From Acidobacteriota bacterium (GTDB lineage: Bacteria > Acidobacteriota > Blastocatellia > Pyrinomonadales > Pyrinomonadaceae), in assembly GCA_016700175.1 (NCBI GenBank), contig CP065003.1, positions 4,164,001 through 4,228,000 of the forward strand: a DNA stretch of 64,000 bases, in the 5' to 3' direction. How positions within the stretch are numbered: position 1 is the first letter of the stretch; every line of letters begins with the position of its first letter. The notes beneath the pieces are model-generated. The model did not search any database and was not told the origin of the DNA. It saw nothing but the letters and a program-made list of their open reading frames with translations. This document shows positions 1 to 7,376 of the stretch, piece after piece. The translations under genes were made by a program, and so were the position numbers.

Positions 1-66
1 GGCAGGAAAGTCGATCTGCAGACAACGGGCGACCTTTTCAAGCTGAAGATCTACGGGGTGAATTAG
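1..66 (+). CDS. C-terminal end of an unidentified protein (partial)
   Basis: Frame 1 is open from the first base and ends at TAG 64-66, giving a 21-residue tail that ends KLKIYGVN. The gene body lies upstream of the window, so its function cannot be judged. It is followed directly by the palindromic element at 109-171. The short tail could in principle be chance, but 21 open codons with ordinary codon use running up to the left edge make a gene end the simplest reading. Confidence 0.5.
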   Translation, partial: GRKVDLQTTGDLFKLKIYGVN

Positions 67-108
67 CTGATCAGCGCGGTTGCTATCGATCGAGATCCCG
101 TGAGGAAT

Positions 109-171
109 GCAGCGCAAAGCGCTGCTCTAAACGGTTGGTATGAGGTGGTTTAGAGCAGCGCTTCGCGCTGC
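109..171. repeat. REPIN-like palindrome, copy 1
   Basis: Two 24-bp arms (109-132 and 148-171) are inverted copies of each other with one mismatch, separated by a 15-bp loop. Each arm contains the small inner palindrome AGCGCAAAGCGCT and ends in GCTCTAAAC. The same arms occur at 50764-50827 around an unrelated loop, and a solitary arm-like copy lies at 38292-38311. Conserved arms with non-conserved loops are the layout of REP doublets (REPINs). It sits between two genes and could also fold in RNA. Confidence 0.75.
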
Positions 172-195
172 GCCAATGCCAACCTATGACATAAA

Positions 196-221
196 GAAAG
201 GGCTGCCAATTCTGACAGCCC
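196..221 (-). terminator. Rho-independent terminator of the 247-1500 gene
   Basis: On the minus strand GGGCTG (216-221) pairs with CAGCCC (200-205), and the stem is followed by TTTCTTT. It lies 26 bp past the stop codon of the VWA gene read on that strand. Confidence 0.6.
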
Positions 222-246
222 CAATCCTTGAAGTCTCAATTCTCAA

Positions 247-1500
247 TTAGTTGTCGTCGTCCTTCTTTTCTTCCTCGGTAACAAAGTACGGACGGTGCTG
301 GATGACGTATCCTTTCTCTTCGTACTTCCCGTCGCCGTTCACGTCAACCTTTACCTCGAGCTTGTATTTCTTGCCCGGGGGCCGCTTTTCGCCCAGGTCG
401 TAAGCGATGCTGTACTGGTGGCGCATCAGCGCATTAATGCTTTCGAGAATACTCGGAATCTCACCGGGAAATGTCATTTCGAAGTGCCTGCCCCCGGAGT
501 CCCGAGCCCACGTGTTCATTTGATTCCTTGCCTGAAGGAACGTAAGTCTTCCAGGGGTTCCGTCTATGCCGTCAACAGCCGGGAGCCTGTGTTCGTACAT
601 TTTGTAGAACATATTCCCCGTGCTGATGATGTAAATTGGTATCCCGGCTTCTTGCACGACTCTCCGCGCTTCGTTTGGGTTGAGCCGGCTAAACGTGTCG
701 ATCCCGGATGCGACTAAAATGATCGCCCGGCGGGGCGCCTTAACATCCACCATACCGCCGTACTCGATCTTTCGCTGCTCGGAATTCTCCAGAACGACAG
801 AATCTGCCGTCCCTCCCATAAGAGCGAACTTGATGGCGTCGTAAAGATTGTTCTCGCGGAACGCGGGCCTGTTCCTCAATAAAAGATTGACGGTCGCTTG
901 AAGCCTGTTGGGGTCGTTCGTGAAGTCCGTGATCGGTGTAGGGCGAATGTCGAAAGCGACCACCGACGCGTAGTCGTTCGGCGGCTTGATAAACCGCGAA
1001 ACGAATGCAGCGACAGGTCTTATGACTTCAAGGTGACCGTATTCCTGGCCGCTGCTCCCGTAATAACCGAATATCTCGCTCCACTTGCTGTATTCGACAA
1101 CCAAAGTGACGGTGATCGGGGCCTCGGGTTCCGCGAAGTTCGTGATCTCCTGCTTTACTCCGTCCTCATAGACAGCGAAGTTCTCGCGCTTCAGGCCGGT
1201 AATGATCGCGCCGGTCTTCTTGTTATAAACAACGGTGTTGACGTTGACCAGGTCGACCTCGATCTCAAGCGGGTCGTCATCCAAAGGAGCGTTCCGCGCC
1301 TCTTCTTCCAGCCGCCGTTCTTCTGCCTGTTTGCGGATCTCCTCTTCTGTAAGCCCGACCGGACGTTGGTTCTTCTTCTCGGTTGTGGTCTTAGGCCGCT
1401 GAGGTCTCGACTGCGAGTACGCCGGGGCGGCGAAAGCAAAGAGAAGAATTGCGGAGAGCGCCGGCACTGCGAATCGGCGAAGCGTGCTTGATCGTTTCAT
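247..1500 (-). CDS. Secreted VWFA-related (acidobacterial-type) protein
   Basis: 417 aa. An N-terminal signal peptide (about residues 1-30, ending AYSQ) is followed by a Lys/Glu-rich linker (33-75). The segment at about 80-125, with GLKRENFAVYEDGVKQEI, is the usual opening of the acidobacterial VWFA-related family (TIGR03436-like). A von Willebrand A-type fold follows to about 380. The place where the metal site DxSGS should stand reads VVEYSKWSE (residues 134-142), so the MIDAS appears lost. The C-terminus (KVDVNGDGKYEEKGY) is calcium-loop-like. The protein is probably periplasmic or exported; its function is unknown. The preceding minus-strand gene (1648-2628) ends in its own terminator, so this gene is probably transcribed separately. 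The family call is fairly firm; any binding role is inference. Confidence 0.85.
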   Translation of the reverse strand: MKRSSTLRRFAVPALSAILLFAFAAPAYSQSRPQRPKTTTEKKNQRPVGLTEEEIRKQAEERRLEEEARNAPLDDDPLEIEVDLVNVNTVVYNKKTGAIITGLKRENFAVYEDGVKQEITNFAEPEAPITVTLVVEYSKWSEIFGYYGSSGQEYGHLEVIRPVAAFVSRFIKPPNDYASVVAFDIRPTPITDFTNDPNRLQATVNLLLRNRPAFRENNLYDAIKFALMGGTADSVVLENSEQRKIEYGGMVDVKAPRRAIILVASGIDTFSRLNPNEARRVVQEAGIPIYIISTGNMFYKMYEHRLPAVDGIDGTPGRLTFLQARNQMNTWARDSGGRHFEMTFPGEIPSILESINALMRHQYSIAYDLGEKRPPGKKYKLEVKVDVNGDGKYEEKGYVIQHRPYFVTEEEKKDDDN

Positions 1501-1593
1501 AATGCGGATCCCGGTTGAGTGATTAAGGTGCTTTGATACCGATTGTGTTCTTTCAGTTGGATTTTCGCAAGTATCTCAAGGGCTCCCGCACAC

Positions 1594-1625
1594 AAAAAGG
1601 CCCGGCGCGCGTTCGCGGCCGGGCC
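1594..1625 (-). terminator. Rho-independent terminator of the 1648-2628 gene
   Basis: On the minus strand GGCCCGGC (1618-1625) pairs with GCCGGGCC (1599-1606) around a GC-rich loop, and the stem is followed directly by TTTTTGTGTG. It lies about 22 bp after the stop codon of the PA-IL-like protein gene. Confidence 0.8.
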
Positions 1626-1647
1626 GGGGTGCCGAATCTGACCGGGA

Positions 1648-2628
1648 TCAATTGTCGCCGGCCTCGATCTCGATGATCACGTCGAACGTTCCGGAATTGT
1701 CCTTGATGTTCCCCTCGTTAACACCGAGGAACAGCGCCCCGTCACGCTCGGCGATGAACTCGCGGTTCTCGCCTATGAAGATGAAGTCGTTGTTGTCGTC
1801 TCCGATCACCGCGATAAGCGCTCCTGTCGGCCTGTCCTTGATCAGCTTGTTGGCATCCGGAAGCGTCGCGATCCCGCGCGGCCCCGCCGTGCGGCCATTG
1901 CCGAGCTCGATGCGCCCGTTGCTGATGATGCGTATCTTCTGGCCTTTCTTTACAACCCAGCCGGCGTTCGTCCATCCGTTCGTCGTGTCGTCAGCGAGGA
2001 CCGAGACCTTGATCTGCACCGGACGCGGCTTGGTCGGATCGTCGGCCGGAACCGGATCGTTGCCGGCGGGGGCCGTTGCGACCGGGTCGTCATCGAGGAT
2101 CGGATCGTCGTCCATAATGATCGGCTCGTCGTCGGTCAGAGGCTTGTCGTCGCTGTCCGCCGTGCTCGCGTCGCGAAGGACCGGCGGCCCGCCGGTCGGC
2201 GCGTTCGGATCGACCGCCACCGCGTTCGGATCTACAATTCCGTCATCGTCGCCAAGCCGGTCGTCATTCGCCGGGGGATTGTCCCTTCTAGCTGAACCGA
2301 CCGTGATGATCGTCTCGTTGCCGTCGGTTCTTTCAGTGTAAGCGGGCTGCCTGGTCTCGGTGTTCTGACCCGAGGTGAAATCGGGCGCTGTCGAACCGGC
2401 GTTGTCGAACTCGATCGATTCGACCTCGTCCGCAAAGAACGTCATCTGGCGCTGGCGCTCGCCCTGGCCGATGAGAATGACGAACTTGCCGCCGCTGAAG
2501 CTTATGATCTTGCCCTTGATGATGCTTCCGTCCTTCAGGCGGACGGTGTCGCCGAATGCGAACACGGCTGCCGAAAGGACCAGCACGGCGGCTGCTAAAA
2601 ATCTAAATAGAAAGGTGGCTGACGACAT
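1648..2628 (-). CDS. Secreted protein with C-terminal PA-IL (LecA)-like domain
   Basis: 326 aa. A signal peptide (about 1-27) is followed by a small beta domain (28-75: DTVRLKDGSIIKGKI, then FADEVESIEF) of the kind that often precedes transmembrane or low-complexity regions in secreted proteins of this phylum. A long Asp/Pro-rich linker (about 85-205) follows. The last 120 residues (VSVLADDTTNGWTNAGWVVK, then GPRGI, GALIAVIGDD, FLGVNEG and SGTFDVIIEIE) have the order of conserved turns seen in Pseudomonas LecA and related galactose-binding folds. The domain call is by pattern and moderate; sugar binding is inferred only. The start at 2628 is supported by GGAGGT 7-12 nt upstream. It may act on or outside the cell surface. 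Confidence 0.75.
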   Translation of the reverse strand: MSSATFLFRFLAAAVLVLSAAVFAFGDTVRLKDGSIIKGKIISFSGGKFVILIGQGERQRQMTFFADEVESIEFDNAGSTAPDFTSGQNTETRQPAYTERTDGNETIITVGSARRDNPPANDDRLGDDDGIVDPNAVAVDPNAPTGGPPVLRDASTADSDDKPLTDDEPIIMDDDPILDDDPVATAPAGNDPVPADDPTKPRPVQIKVSVLADDTTNGWTNAGWVVKKGQKIRIISNGRIELGNGRTAGPRGIATLPDANKLIKDRPTGALIAVIGDDNNDFIFIGENREFIAERDGALFLGVNEGNIKDNSGTFDVIIEIEAGDN

Positions 2629-2838
2629 ACTTACCTCCGGTACTTCGTGAATAGCGGGGAGTCGGCGGATTTAGAAACAAAATGTCCGGTTTCAAATGCG
2701 GGTTTCAAACAATGCCCGAACGGCAGTTCGTTGATGCGGAGCGCCAAACGGGCAGTTGCCGCCGGCTGAGTCAATAAAAACAAACGAATTATACACGAAA
2801 GGCGGCGGGTTGTTAACAATGTTTGCCATACGATAGAT

Positions 2839-3768
2839 TCATCGCGCGGCGAACAGGTCATTTATCCAGCCCTGAACATCCGGCTCCTTTTTCATTTCGA
2901 GCCCCTTCGCGAGCATCCATCGGTGGATCCAGGAGAGTCCCGTTCGCGAGGTCACTTCCGGCAGTTTGTAGGCCTCGTCCTCCAGCGCCTCGTCCAAAGT
3001 CACGAACTCGTATCCGCGTTTCTCCATCATCGACGCGAGCTTCTCGAAGTGGTCCGCGTTGATCCGGTTCACGTGCAGGAGCAGGACCTGCGCCGGCTCG
3101 CGCCCCAGAAATCCGCGGCTTACGTCCTCGAAGTGTTCGAACACCGACTCCATATACTCGACGTACGCCTTGGCGATACGGCCCGCGAGCTCCCGGTCGT
3201 TCTTCGCAAGCGCCCTTTCGTAAACGGTCGCGAAGATGTACTCGTTGTTGTCGATCGTGACCGGCGCGACCGTGTATCCGCGCTCCTTGAGAAAATCTGA
3301 GAGCTGCTTACGATATTCGTCGGTCGGCCCAGTCCTGAGCTGCGTGTGCCGGTAATACCTTAGTTCTTGCCCGCGTTTCCCGAGAAGCATTCTCGTCACG
3401 GTCTCGCCGCGGATCAGGTCTTCGCGATAAGCCTCGAACGGGTTCGAATTGATCGCGATGTGCGAGAAGGTGTGGTTCCCGAGGATGTGGCCCGCGTCGA
3501 GCCATTTCTCGAGTATCGCCGTCCGCTCGTCGATCTCACCGGGGACGAACAGCTTTTTCTCGTTCACGAAGACCGCCGCGGGGACCTTCCGCGCCTTGAG
3601 CTTCGAAAGCAGAAGGTCGTTGACGCGGTTCAGTTCATTCAGATCCGCGATGTTATGCGTCCCGGGAAGGTCGTCGAAGGTGACCGCGACCTTGCGGACC
3701 GTCTGAGCCTCGACGGTGACAAACGAGAGAAACAACAAGACGATAAAAGGGAAGATTCGGGATTTCAT
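2839..3768 (-). CDS. Polysaccharide deacetylase family protein (secreted)
   Basis: 309 aa from the ATG at 3768. The open frame extends to 4053 but that part overlaps the divergent APH gene, and a signal peptide (MKSRIFPFIVLLFLSFV, then EAQ) begins exactly at 3768. The NodB-type domain is clear: VAVTFDDLPG (TFDD metal/catalytic motif 1) at about residue 27, and the metal-binding motif HTFSHIAINSNP with the two His at about 112-116. LLLHVNRINADHF near the C-terminus matches the family's LxHd motif. Such enzymes remove N-acetyl groups from peptidoglycan or other glycans in the periplasm. The substrate cannot be read from the sequence. The gene is divergent from 3841 with only 72 bp between the starts. 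Confidence 0.9.
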   Translation of the reverse strand: MKSRIFPFIVLLFLSFVTVEAQTVRKVAVTFDDLPGTHNIADLNELNRVNDLLLSKLKARKVPAAVFVNEKKLFVPGEIDERTAILEKWLDAGHILGNHTFSHIAINSNPFEAYREDLIRGETVTRMLLGKRGQELRYYRHTQLRTGPTDEYRKQLSDFLKERGYTVAPVTIDNNEYIFATVYERALAKNDRELAGRIAKAYVEYMESVFEHFEDVSRGFLGREPAQVLLLHVNRINADHFEKLASMMEKRGYEFVTLDEALEDEAYKLPEVTSRTGLSWIHRWMLAKGLEMKKEPDVQGWINDLFAAR

Positions 3769-3840
3769 AGATGACCGGCGAGATGTTTTGGAAAAGGGCG
3801 GCTTTGCAAACCTTCGGGAAAATACTATTAAATCACTGTG

Positions 3841-4896
3841 ATGAGAGAAACGTCCACCGTAAGGACAGGAGAGGAGCTTGACGAGGTCCGGCTGACGGAA
3901 TACCTGCGAGCGGAGCTTCGCATCCCGGTCGAGGAGCTTGTCATCCGGCAGTTCCCCGCCGGGAGCTCGAACCTGACATATTCGGTGACGGCCGACGGCA
4001 GGGAATTCGTCCTCCGCAGGCCGCCGTTCGGGAATCGCGTGAAGACGGCCCACGACATGTCGAGGGAGTACAAGGCCCTCTCAAAGCTTTCGCCGGTCTA
4101 CCACAGGGCGCCGAAGCCCTTGTTGTTCTGCGAAGACGAATCCGTGATGGGCTGCCATTTCTACCTGATGGAGAGGAAACAAGGGCTGATCCTGCGGGGT
4201 GAGGTGCCGGAGAAGCTCAAAGAGTCGGAGGACCTGAGACGCGACGTATGCCGCTCGTTCGTGAGGAATCTCGCGGACCTTCATTCGATCGATCACGCAT
4301 CGATCGGCCTGGAGGATTTCGGAAAACCCGACGGATACGTCCAGAGGCAGGTTGTCGGCTGGTCGCAGAGGTATTTCAACGCGAAGACCGACGAGTGGGA
4401 CGAACTCGAAAAGGCAATCTTCTGGATGAATAACAACGTTCCGGAAGACGACGGCGCGGCGCTGATCCACAACGATTACAAGTTCGACAACCTGATCCTC
4501 GATCCCGAAGACGTGACGGAGATCGTCGGCGTACTCGACTGGGAGATGGCGACCGTCGGATCGCCTTTGATGGACCTGGGCACGACGCTCGGCTACTGGA
4601 TGTCGCCTGCGGAAGGCGACGAGATGCTTTCGATGCCCTTCAACCCGAGGCTGCTGATGGAAACGGTTAGCCGTAGGGAGATCGCCGAGATGTACTCGGA
4701 ATTCTCCGGCCGCGACACCTCGAACATCGCGTTCTATTATGTCTTCGGCACGATCAAGATCGCTGTCATCGCACAGCAGATCTACTTCCGGTACAAAAAA
4801 GGGTTCACTGCTGACAGGAGGTTCGAGCGGTTCGACAGGTTTGTGGAAAAGCTTGGAAAGATCGCTTCCAGAGCGATAAGGGAAGGCGGGATTTGA
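3841..4896 (+). CDS. APH-type phosphotransferase family protein (ACAD10/11-like)
   Basis: 351 aa from ATG 3841; a GTG sits directly before it at 3838. The aminoglycoside phosphotransferase fold is clear: an N-terminal lobe with GSSNLTYSV and FVLRRPPFG, then the catalytic loop LIHNDYKFDNLIL (Asp and Asn), then the metal site VLDWEMATVGSPLMDLGTT. The GSSNLTY and FVLRRPP signatures and the length match the branch related to the kinase domain of ACAD10/11 acyl-CoA dehydrogenases, which phosphorylates small hydroxylated metabolites. Drug resistance is therefore unlikely. No Shine-Dalgarno sequence is visible before the start, and an AT-rich TACTATTAA lies about 10-18 bp upstream, so the mRNA may be leaderless. 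It overlaps the next gene by 4 bp. Confidence 0.88.
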   Translation: MRETSTVRTGEELDEVRLTEYLRAELRIPVEELVIRQFPAGSSNLTYSVTADGREFVLRRPPFGNRVKTAHDMSREYKALSKLSPVYHRAPKPLLFCEDESVMGCHFYLMERKQGLILRGEVPEKLKESEDLRRDVCRSFVRNLADLHSIDHASIGLEDFGKPDGYVQRQVVGWSQRYFNAKTDEWDELEKAIFWMNNNVPEDDGAALIHNDYKFDNLILDPEDVTEIVGVLDWEMATVGSPLMDLGTTLGYWMSPAEGDEMLSMPFNPRLLMETVSRREIAEMYSEFSGRDTSNIAFYYVFGTIKIAVIAQQIYFRYKKGFTADRRFERFDRFVEKLGKIASRAIREGGI

Positions 4897-6494
4897 GATC
4901 AGCGTCCAAATCGCTTCTATCATTCGCCGCTCTCGCGGCATTCCTTTTCGTTTCCTGCGGCACGGAACCGACCGGCCTGCGCTCGCTCGCTCCCGTGGAT
5001 GCGGCGGTTTACCTCGAGACCCCGGATCTGGGAGCACTTCTCGGAAAGCTCGCCGGAAGCCCCGCGATAGGGCAGGGCGAGCGTAAGTTCGATCCTTCCA
5101 GGCTCGACGGGATGGAGGCCGCCGTCGCGGTGACGGGGTTCGAGGCTTCCGAAAGCGCGGTCACGGAAAGCGAGGCGGTCCTGAACTTTCAGCCGCAGTT
5201 CACTCTGATCGCCGAAACGCACGCCTGGAGCTGGCAGATGGAGCCGCTCGTCACGGGCACGCTCGGCGAGTTCGTAAACGCGAATTACGGAGCCGGTACA
5301 AAGTTCGAGAAAAGCGAACGGGAAGGAGAGCAATGGTACATATGGACTGCGCCGGACGGACGGAAAGCGTTCGCGGCGGTCTCCGGCTCGCAGGTCTTCT
5401 TCGGCAACAACGAGGCGGGAGTCGAATCGTGCCTCGCGGTCAAGAAAGGCGAACAGAAGAGCCTTCTGGATAGCGATCGTCTCTCAAGGCAGTACGAGGC
5501 CGCAAAAGGGAAGCTCGCGTTCGGATACGTCTCGGAGGAAGGCGTAGCCGCGTTGTCCGAATTCGCGGGGATCTCTATGGCGATCGAGCGTTCGGAGCAG
5601 GCCGGCGAGCGAAGCGTTATCTCTTCCGTGTTTCCACAGCTGATCAGGAACGCCGTGAAAGAGATAGTCTGGACCGCGCGTGAAGAAGGCGAGGGCATCG
5701 AGGACGTCGTCGACATAAAGCTCGACGACAATGTCGCGGAAGCGTTCGAGGCCTCGATGAGGCCCTCGGCGACCGCCGACCGTGAAATGCTCAAGTTCGT
5801 TCCGCCCGACGCCTTCTCCGCCACACGCTACAATCTTCGAAACCCGCGTGTGGCGTTTCGGAGTCTTCTTCTCGCCTCGGCGACAAAGGTGGATCCGTCC
5901 GCGACAAGATTTGTCCCGCTTCTCGGAGCTTCTTTGCTTCAGCCGTACGGAGTTGCTGACCCTGAAGCCTTCCTTTCGTTCATAGGTTCTTCCATCGTCA
6001 CGGTCTTGTTCGATGAAGCGAATTCGCAGTCCGCCGCGATCGTCAGGACGGACGATTTCGAGGAACTCCGTAAGCACTTGCTGCAAGGGTTTGCGAAAGC
6101 GGAAGGCGCGGATCCCGAAACCTGGTCCGAAGCGGAGAGCGGCCTCAGGGCGGTGCGGACGGGAAGTTATGTCGTGATCGGCGACGAGGTGAGCGTCGCG
6201 AAATGCCTGCGGGCGGCGGGTTCGCAAAACGACGCCGCGAAAGAGAGCGACCTTACGCGATCCGCGTATTTCGGGCTCGCTGTCCGGCCGGAACATTCAT
6301 CGGTCACAGTCTCAAGAGACCTTTCGAGCGCCTCGGAGCTGGCCGAAGTCTTCATCACCGGAAGGACTGCCGTGAAGATCGAAACGTACGAGGTCACGAT
6401 GACCGATTTCGAGCGTTTCGGGATCAAGCGGACCTACCGTTCGGCATTCGGATTTCCGGGCCTGATCGTCAGCCAGTTCGCCGATGCCAGGTGA
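4893..6494 (+). CDS. Predicted lipoprotein of unknown function
   Basis: 533 aa. The TTG start at 4893 overlaps the stop of the APH gene (TTGA) and follows GGAAGGCGG, so the two genes are translationally coupled. The N-terminus has a lipoprotein signal with lipobox LFVSC (Cys at about 22), implying an outer-membrane or periplasmic lipid anchor. The rest is a soluble protein of mixed alpha/beta composition, beginning LAPVDAAVYLETPDLGALLG, a phrase seen in large uncharacterised DUF3352-like proteins. No catalytic motif is apparent. It converges on the next gene with one base between the two stops and no terminator. Confidence 0.8.
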   Translation: MRSASKSLLSFAALAAFLFVSCGTEPTGLRSLAPVDAAVYLETPDLGALLGKLAGSPAIGQGERKFDPSRLDGMEAAVAVTGFEASESAVTESEAVLNFQPQFTLIAETHAWSWQMEPLVTGTLGEFVNANYGAGTKFEKSEREGEQWYIWTAPDGRKAFAAVSGSQVFFGNNEAGVESCLAVKKGEQKSLLDSDRLSRQYEAAKGKLAFGYVSEEGVAALSEFAGISMAIERSEQAGERSVISSVFPQLIRNAVKEIVWTAREEGEGIEDVVDIKLDDNVAEAFEASMRPSATADREMLKFVPPDAFSATRYNLRNPRVAFRSLLLASATKVDPSATRFVPLLGASLLQPYGVADPEAFLSFIGSSIVTVLFDEANSQSAAIVRTDDFEELRKHLLQGFAKAEGADPETWSEAESGLRAVRTGSYVVIGDEVSVAKCLRAAGSQNDAAKESDLTRSAYFGLAVRPEHSSVTVSRDLSSASELAEVFITGRTAVKIETYEVTMTDFERFGIKRTYRSAFGFPGLIVSQFADAR

Positions 6495-6495
6495 C

Positions 6496-7257
6496 CTAGT
6501 CGAATAATCCCCAGTAGCGTTTCTTCGAGCCTACGGCTCCGGCTATCTCTTTTAATCTATGCGAGTTGCGGTCGATCCACGATTCGGCTTCGTCGTAATG
6601 ATCGTAGGCCCTTTCGTCTCTTTTGAATGCTGCAGTGTGGCTGTACCTTCGGCCGTTGTGGTGGACCGTCGGGTGCTTCACGTGCAGCATCTCGTGATAG
6701 ACGACGTACTCGACGACGAACGCCGGTATCGTCTTCGAATCCAGTGACTTGCTGATGATGATCGCGTGGTGCGCCTGGTCGTAATGACCCAGCCTCCGGA
6801 AGGTTCTCTTTGCCGACCAGCCGATCGAAGGCCTTTTGAGCCCGCCGTCGAAGTATTCTGCATTCAGCCCGTCGAAGATCTCCTCGAGGTCATAGACGTC
6901 ACCCCTGGGATCTCCGATCACCTTCCTGCCCTTTTCGCGCTTGTGCGAAAGCGCCTTCTCCCTGAAGTCCGGAGAGCTTATAAACCTCTTGTAAGCACGG
7001 TCGGCGGCCGCCGGAACATGTTTCCGGAGAAGCTTCGAAACGAGTATCAATGCGAGCGCGGTATGCACGCCTTCGGGAGCGTCTTCCATAAGCGTCGAGA
7101 TCTTCACGATCACCCTGCCGTCCCGGACCCTTATCGTGTTGTTTACATTTACGTAAGGGTAGAACGTGAGCGAGATGTCGGGGACATCCCGTCGCGGCTC
7201 GATCTTCGAGAAGACATCCCGGTAGATCGCGGCTACTTTTTCCTCGGTTTTGGACAT
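6496..7257 (-). CDS. SprT-like/YgjP-like zinc metalloprotein
   Basis: 253 aa. The zinc motif HEMLH (residues 188-192) lies in VVEYVVYHEMLHVKHP, followed by a His-rich stretch and AAFKRDERAYDHYDEAESWI, which should supply the third ligand. The preceding IFDGLNAEYFDGGLKRPSIGW is the typical SprT-like entry (NxxyF...p.i.w). The N-terminal 120 residues are less conserved. Cytosolic; SprT-like proteins are putative proteases, including DNA-protein crosslink proteases in other kingdoms, but the bacterial role is not settled. It stands alone, convergent with the lipoprotein gene and divergent from hrcA. Confidence 0.85.
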   Translation of the reverse strand: MSKTEEKVAAIYRDVFSKIEPRRDVPDISLTFYPYVNVNNTIRVRDGRVIVKISTLMEDAPEGVHTALALILVSKLLRKHVPAAADRAYKRFISSPDFREKALSHKREKGRKVIGDPRGDVYDLEEIFDGLNAEYFDGGLKRPSIGWSAKRTFRRLGHYDQAHHAIIISKSLDSKTIPAFVVEYVVYHEMLHVKHPTVHHNGRRYSHTAAFKRDERAYDHYDEAESWIDRNSHRLKEIAGAVGSKKRYWGLFD

Positions 7258-7288
7258 CCGGTGTTAATCACAGTTTAACAGTTAGTTC

Positions 7289-7318
7289 TTGACAGCGGCG
7301 CTCCCTAAATGCTATTCA
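7289..7318 (+). promoter_or_regulatory. Candidate sigma70-type promoter of hrcA
   Basis: TTGACA at 7289-7294 is followed after 18 bp by TATTCA (7313-7318), which is preceded by TGC as in an extended -10. The -35 is perfect but the -10 is weak. It lies 60-90 bp upstream of the hrcA start and just upstream of the palindrome at 7329-7355. Confidence 0.45.
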
Positions 7319-7328
7319 ATTTAAGTGA

Positions 7329-7355
7329 AAAGCATATCTCAGAAGGGTATGCTTT
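7329..7355 (+). promoter_or_regulatory. Inverted repeat upstream of hrcA (candidate operator)
   Basis: Arms AAAGCATATC (7329-7338) and GGTATGCTTT (7346-7355) are inverted copies with one mismatch, separated by 7 bp. The palindrome sits between the candidate promoter and the hrcA start at 7377, where a repressor would block transcription. It is not the CIRCE element (TTAGCACTC-N9-GAGTGCTAA), which I could not find near this operon. Confidence 0.45.
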
Positions 7356-7376
7356 GACACTCACCATCAGAGCACC

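Noticed and set aside
2839..4053. Longer form of the polysaccharide deacetylase starting at 4053
   Set aside because: The first 95 residues overlap the divergent APH gene and have no pattern; a signal peptide starts at 3768.
7258..7376. CIRCE element upstream of hrcA
   Set aside because: No TTAGCACTC-N9-GAGTGCTAA or close variant is present; only the different palindrome at 7329-7355.
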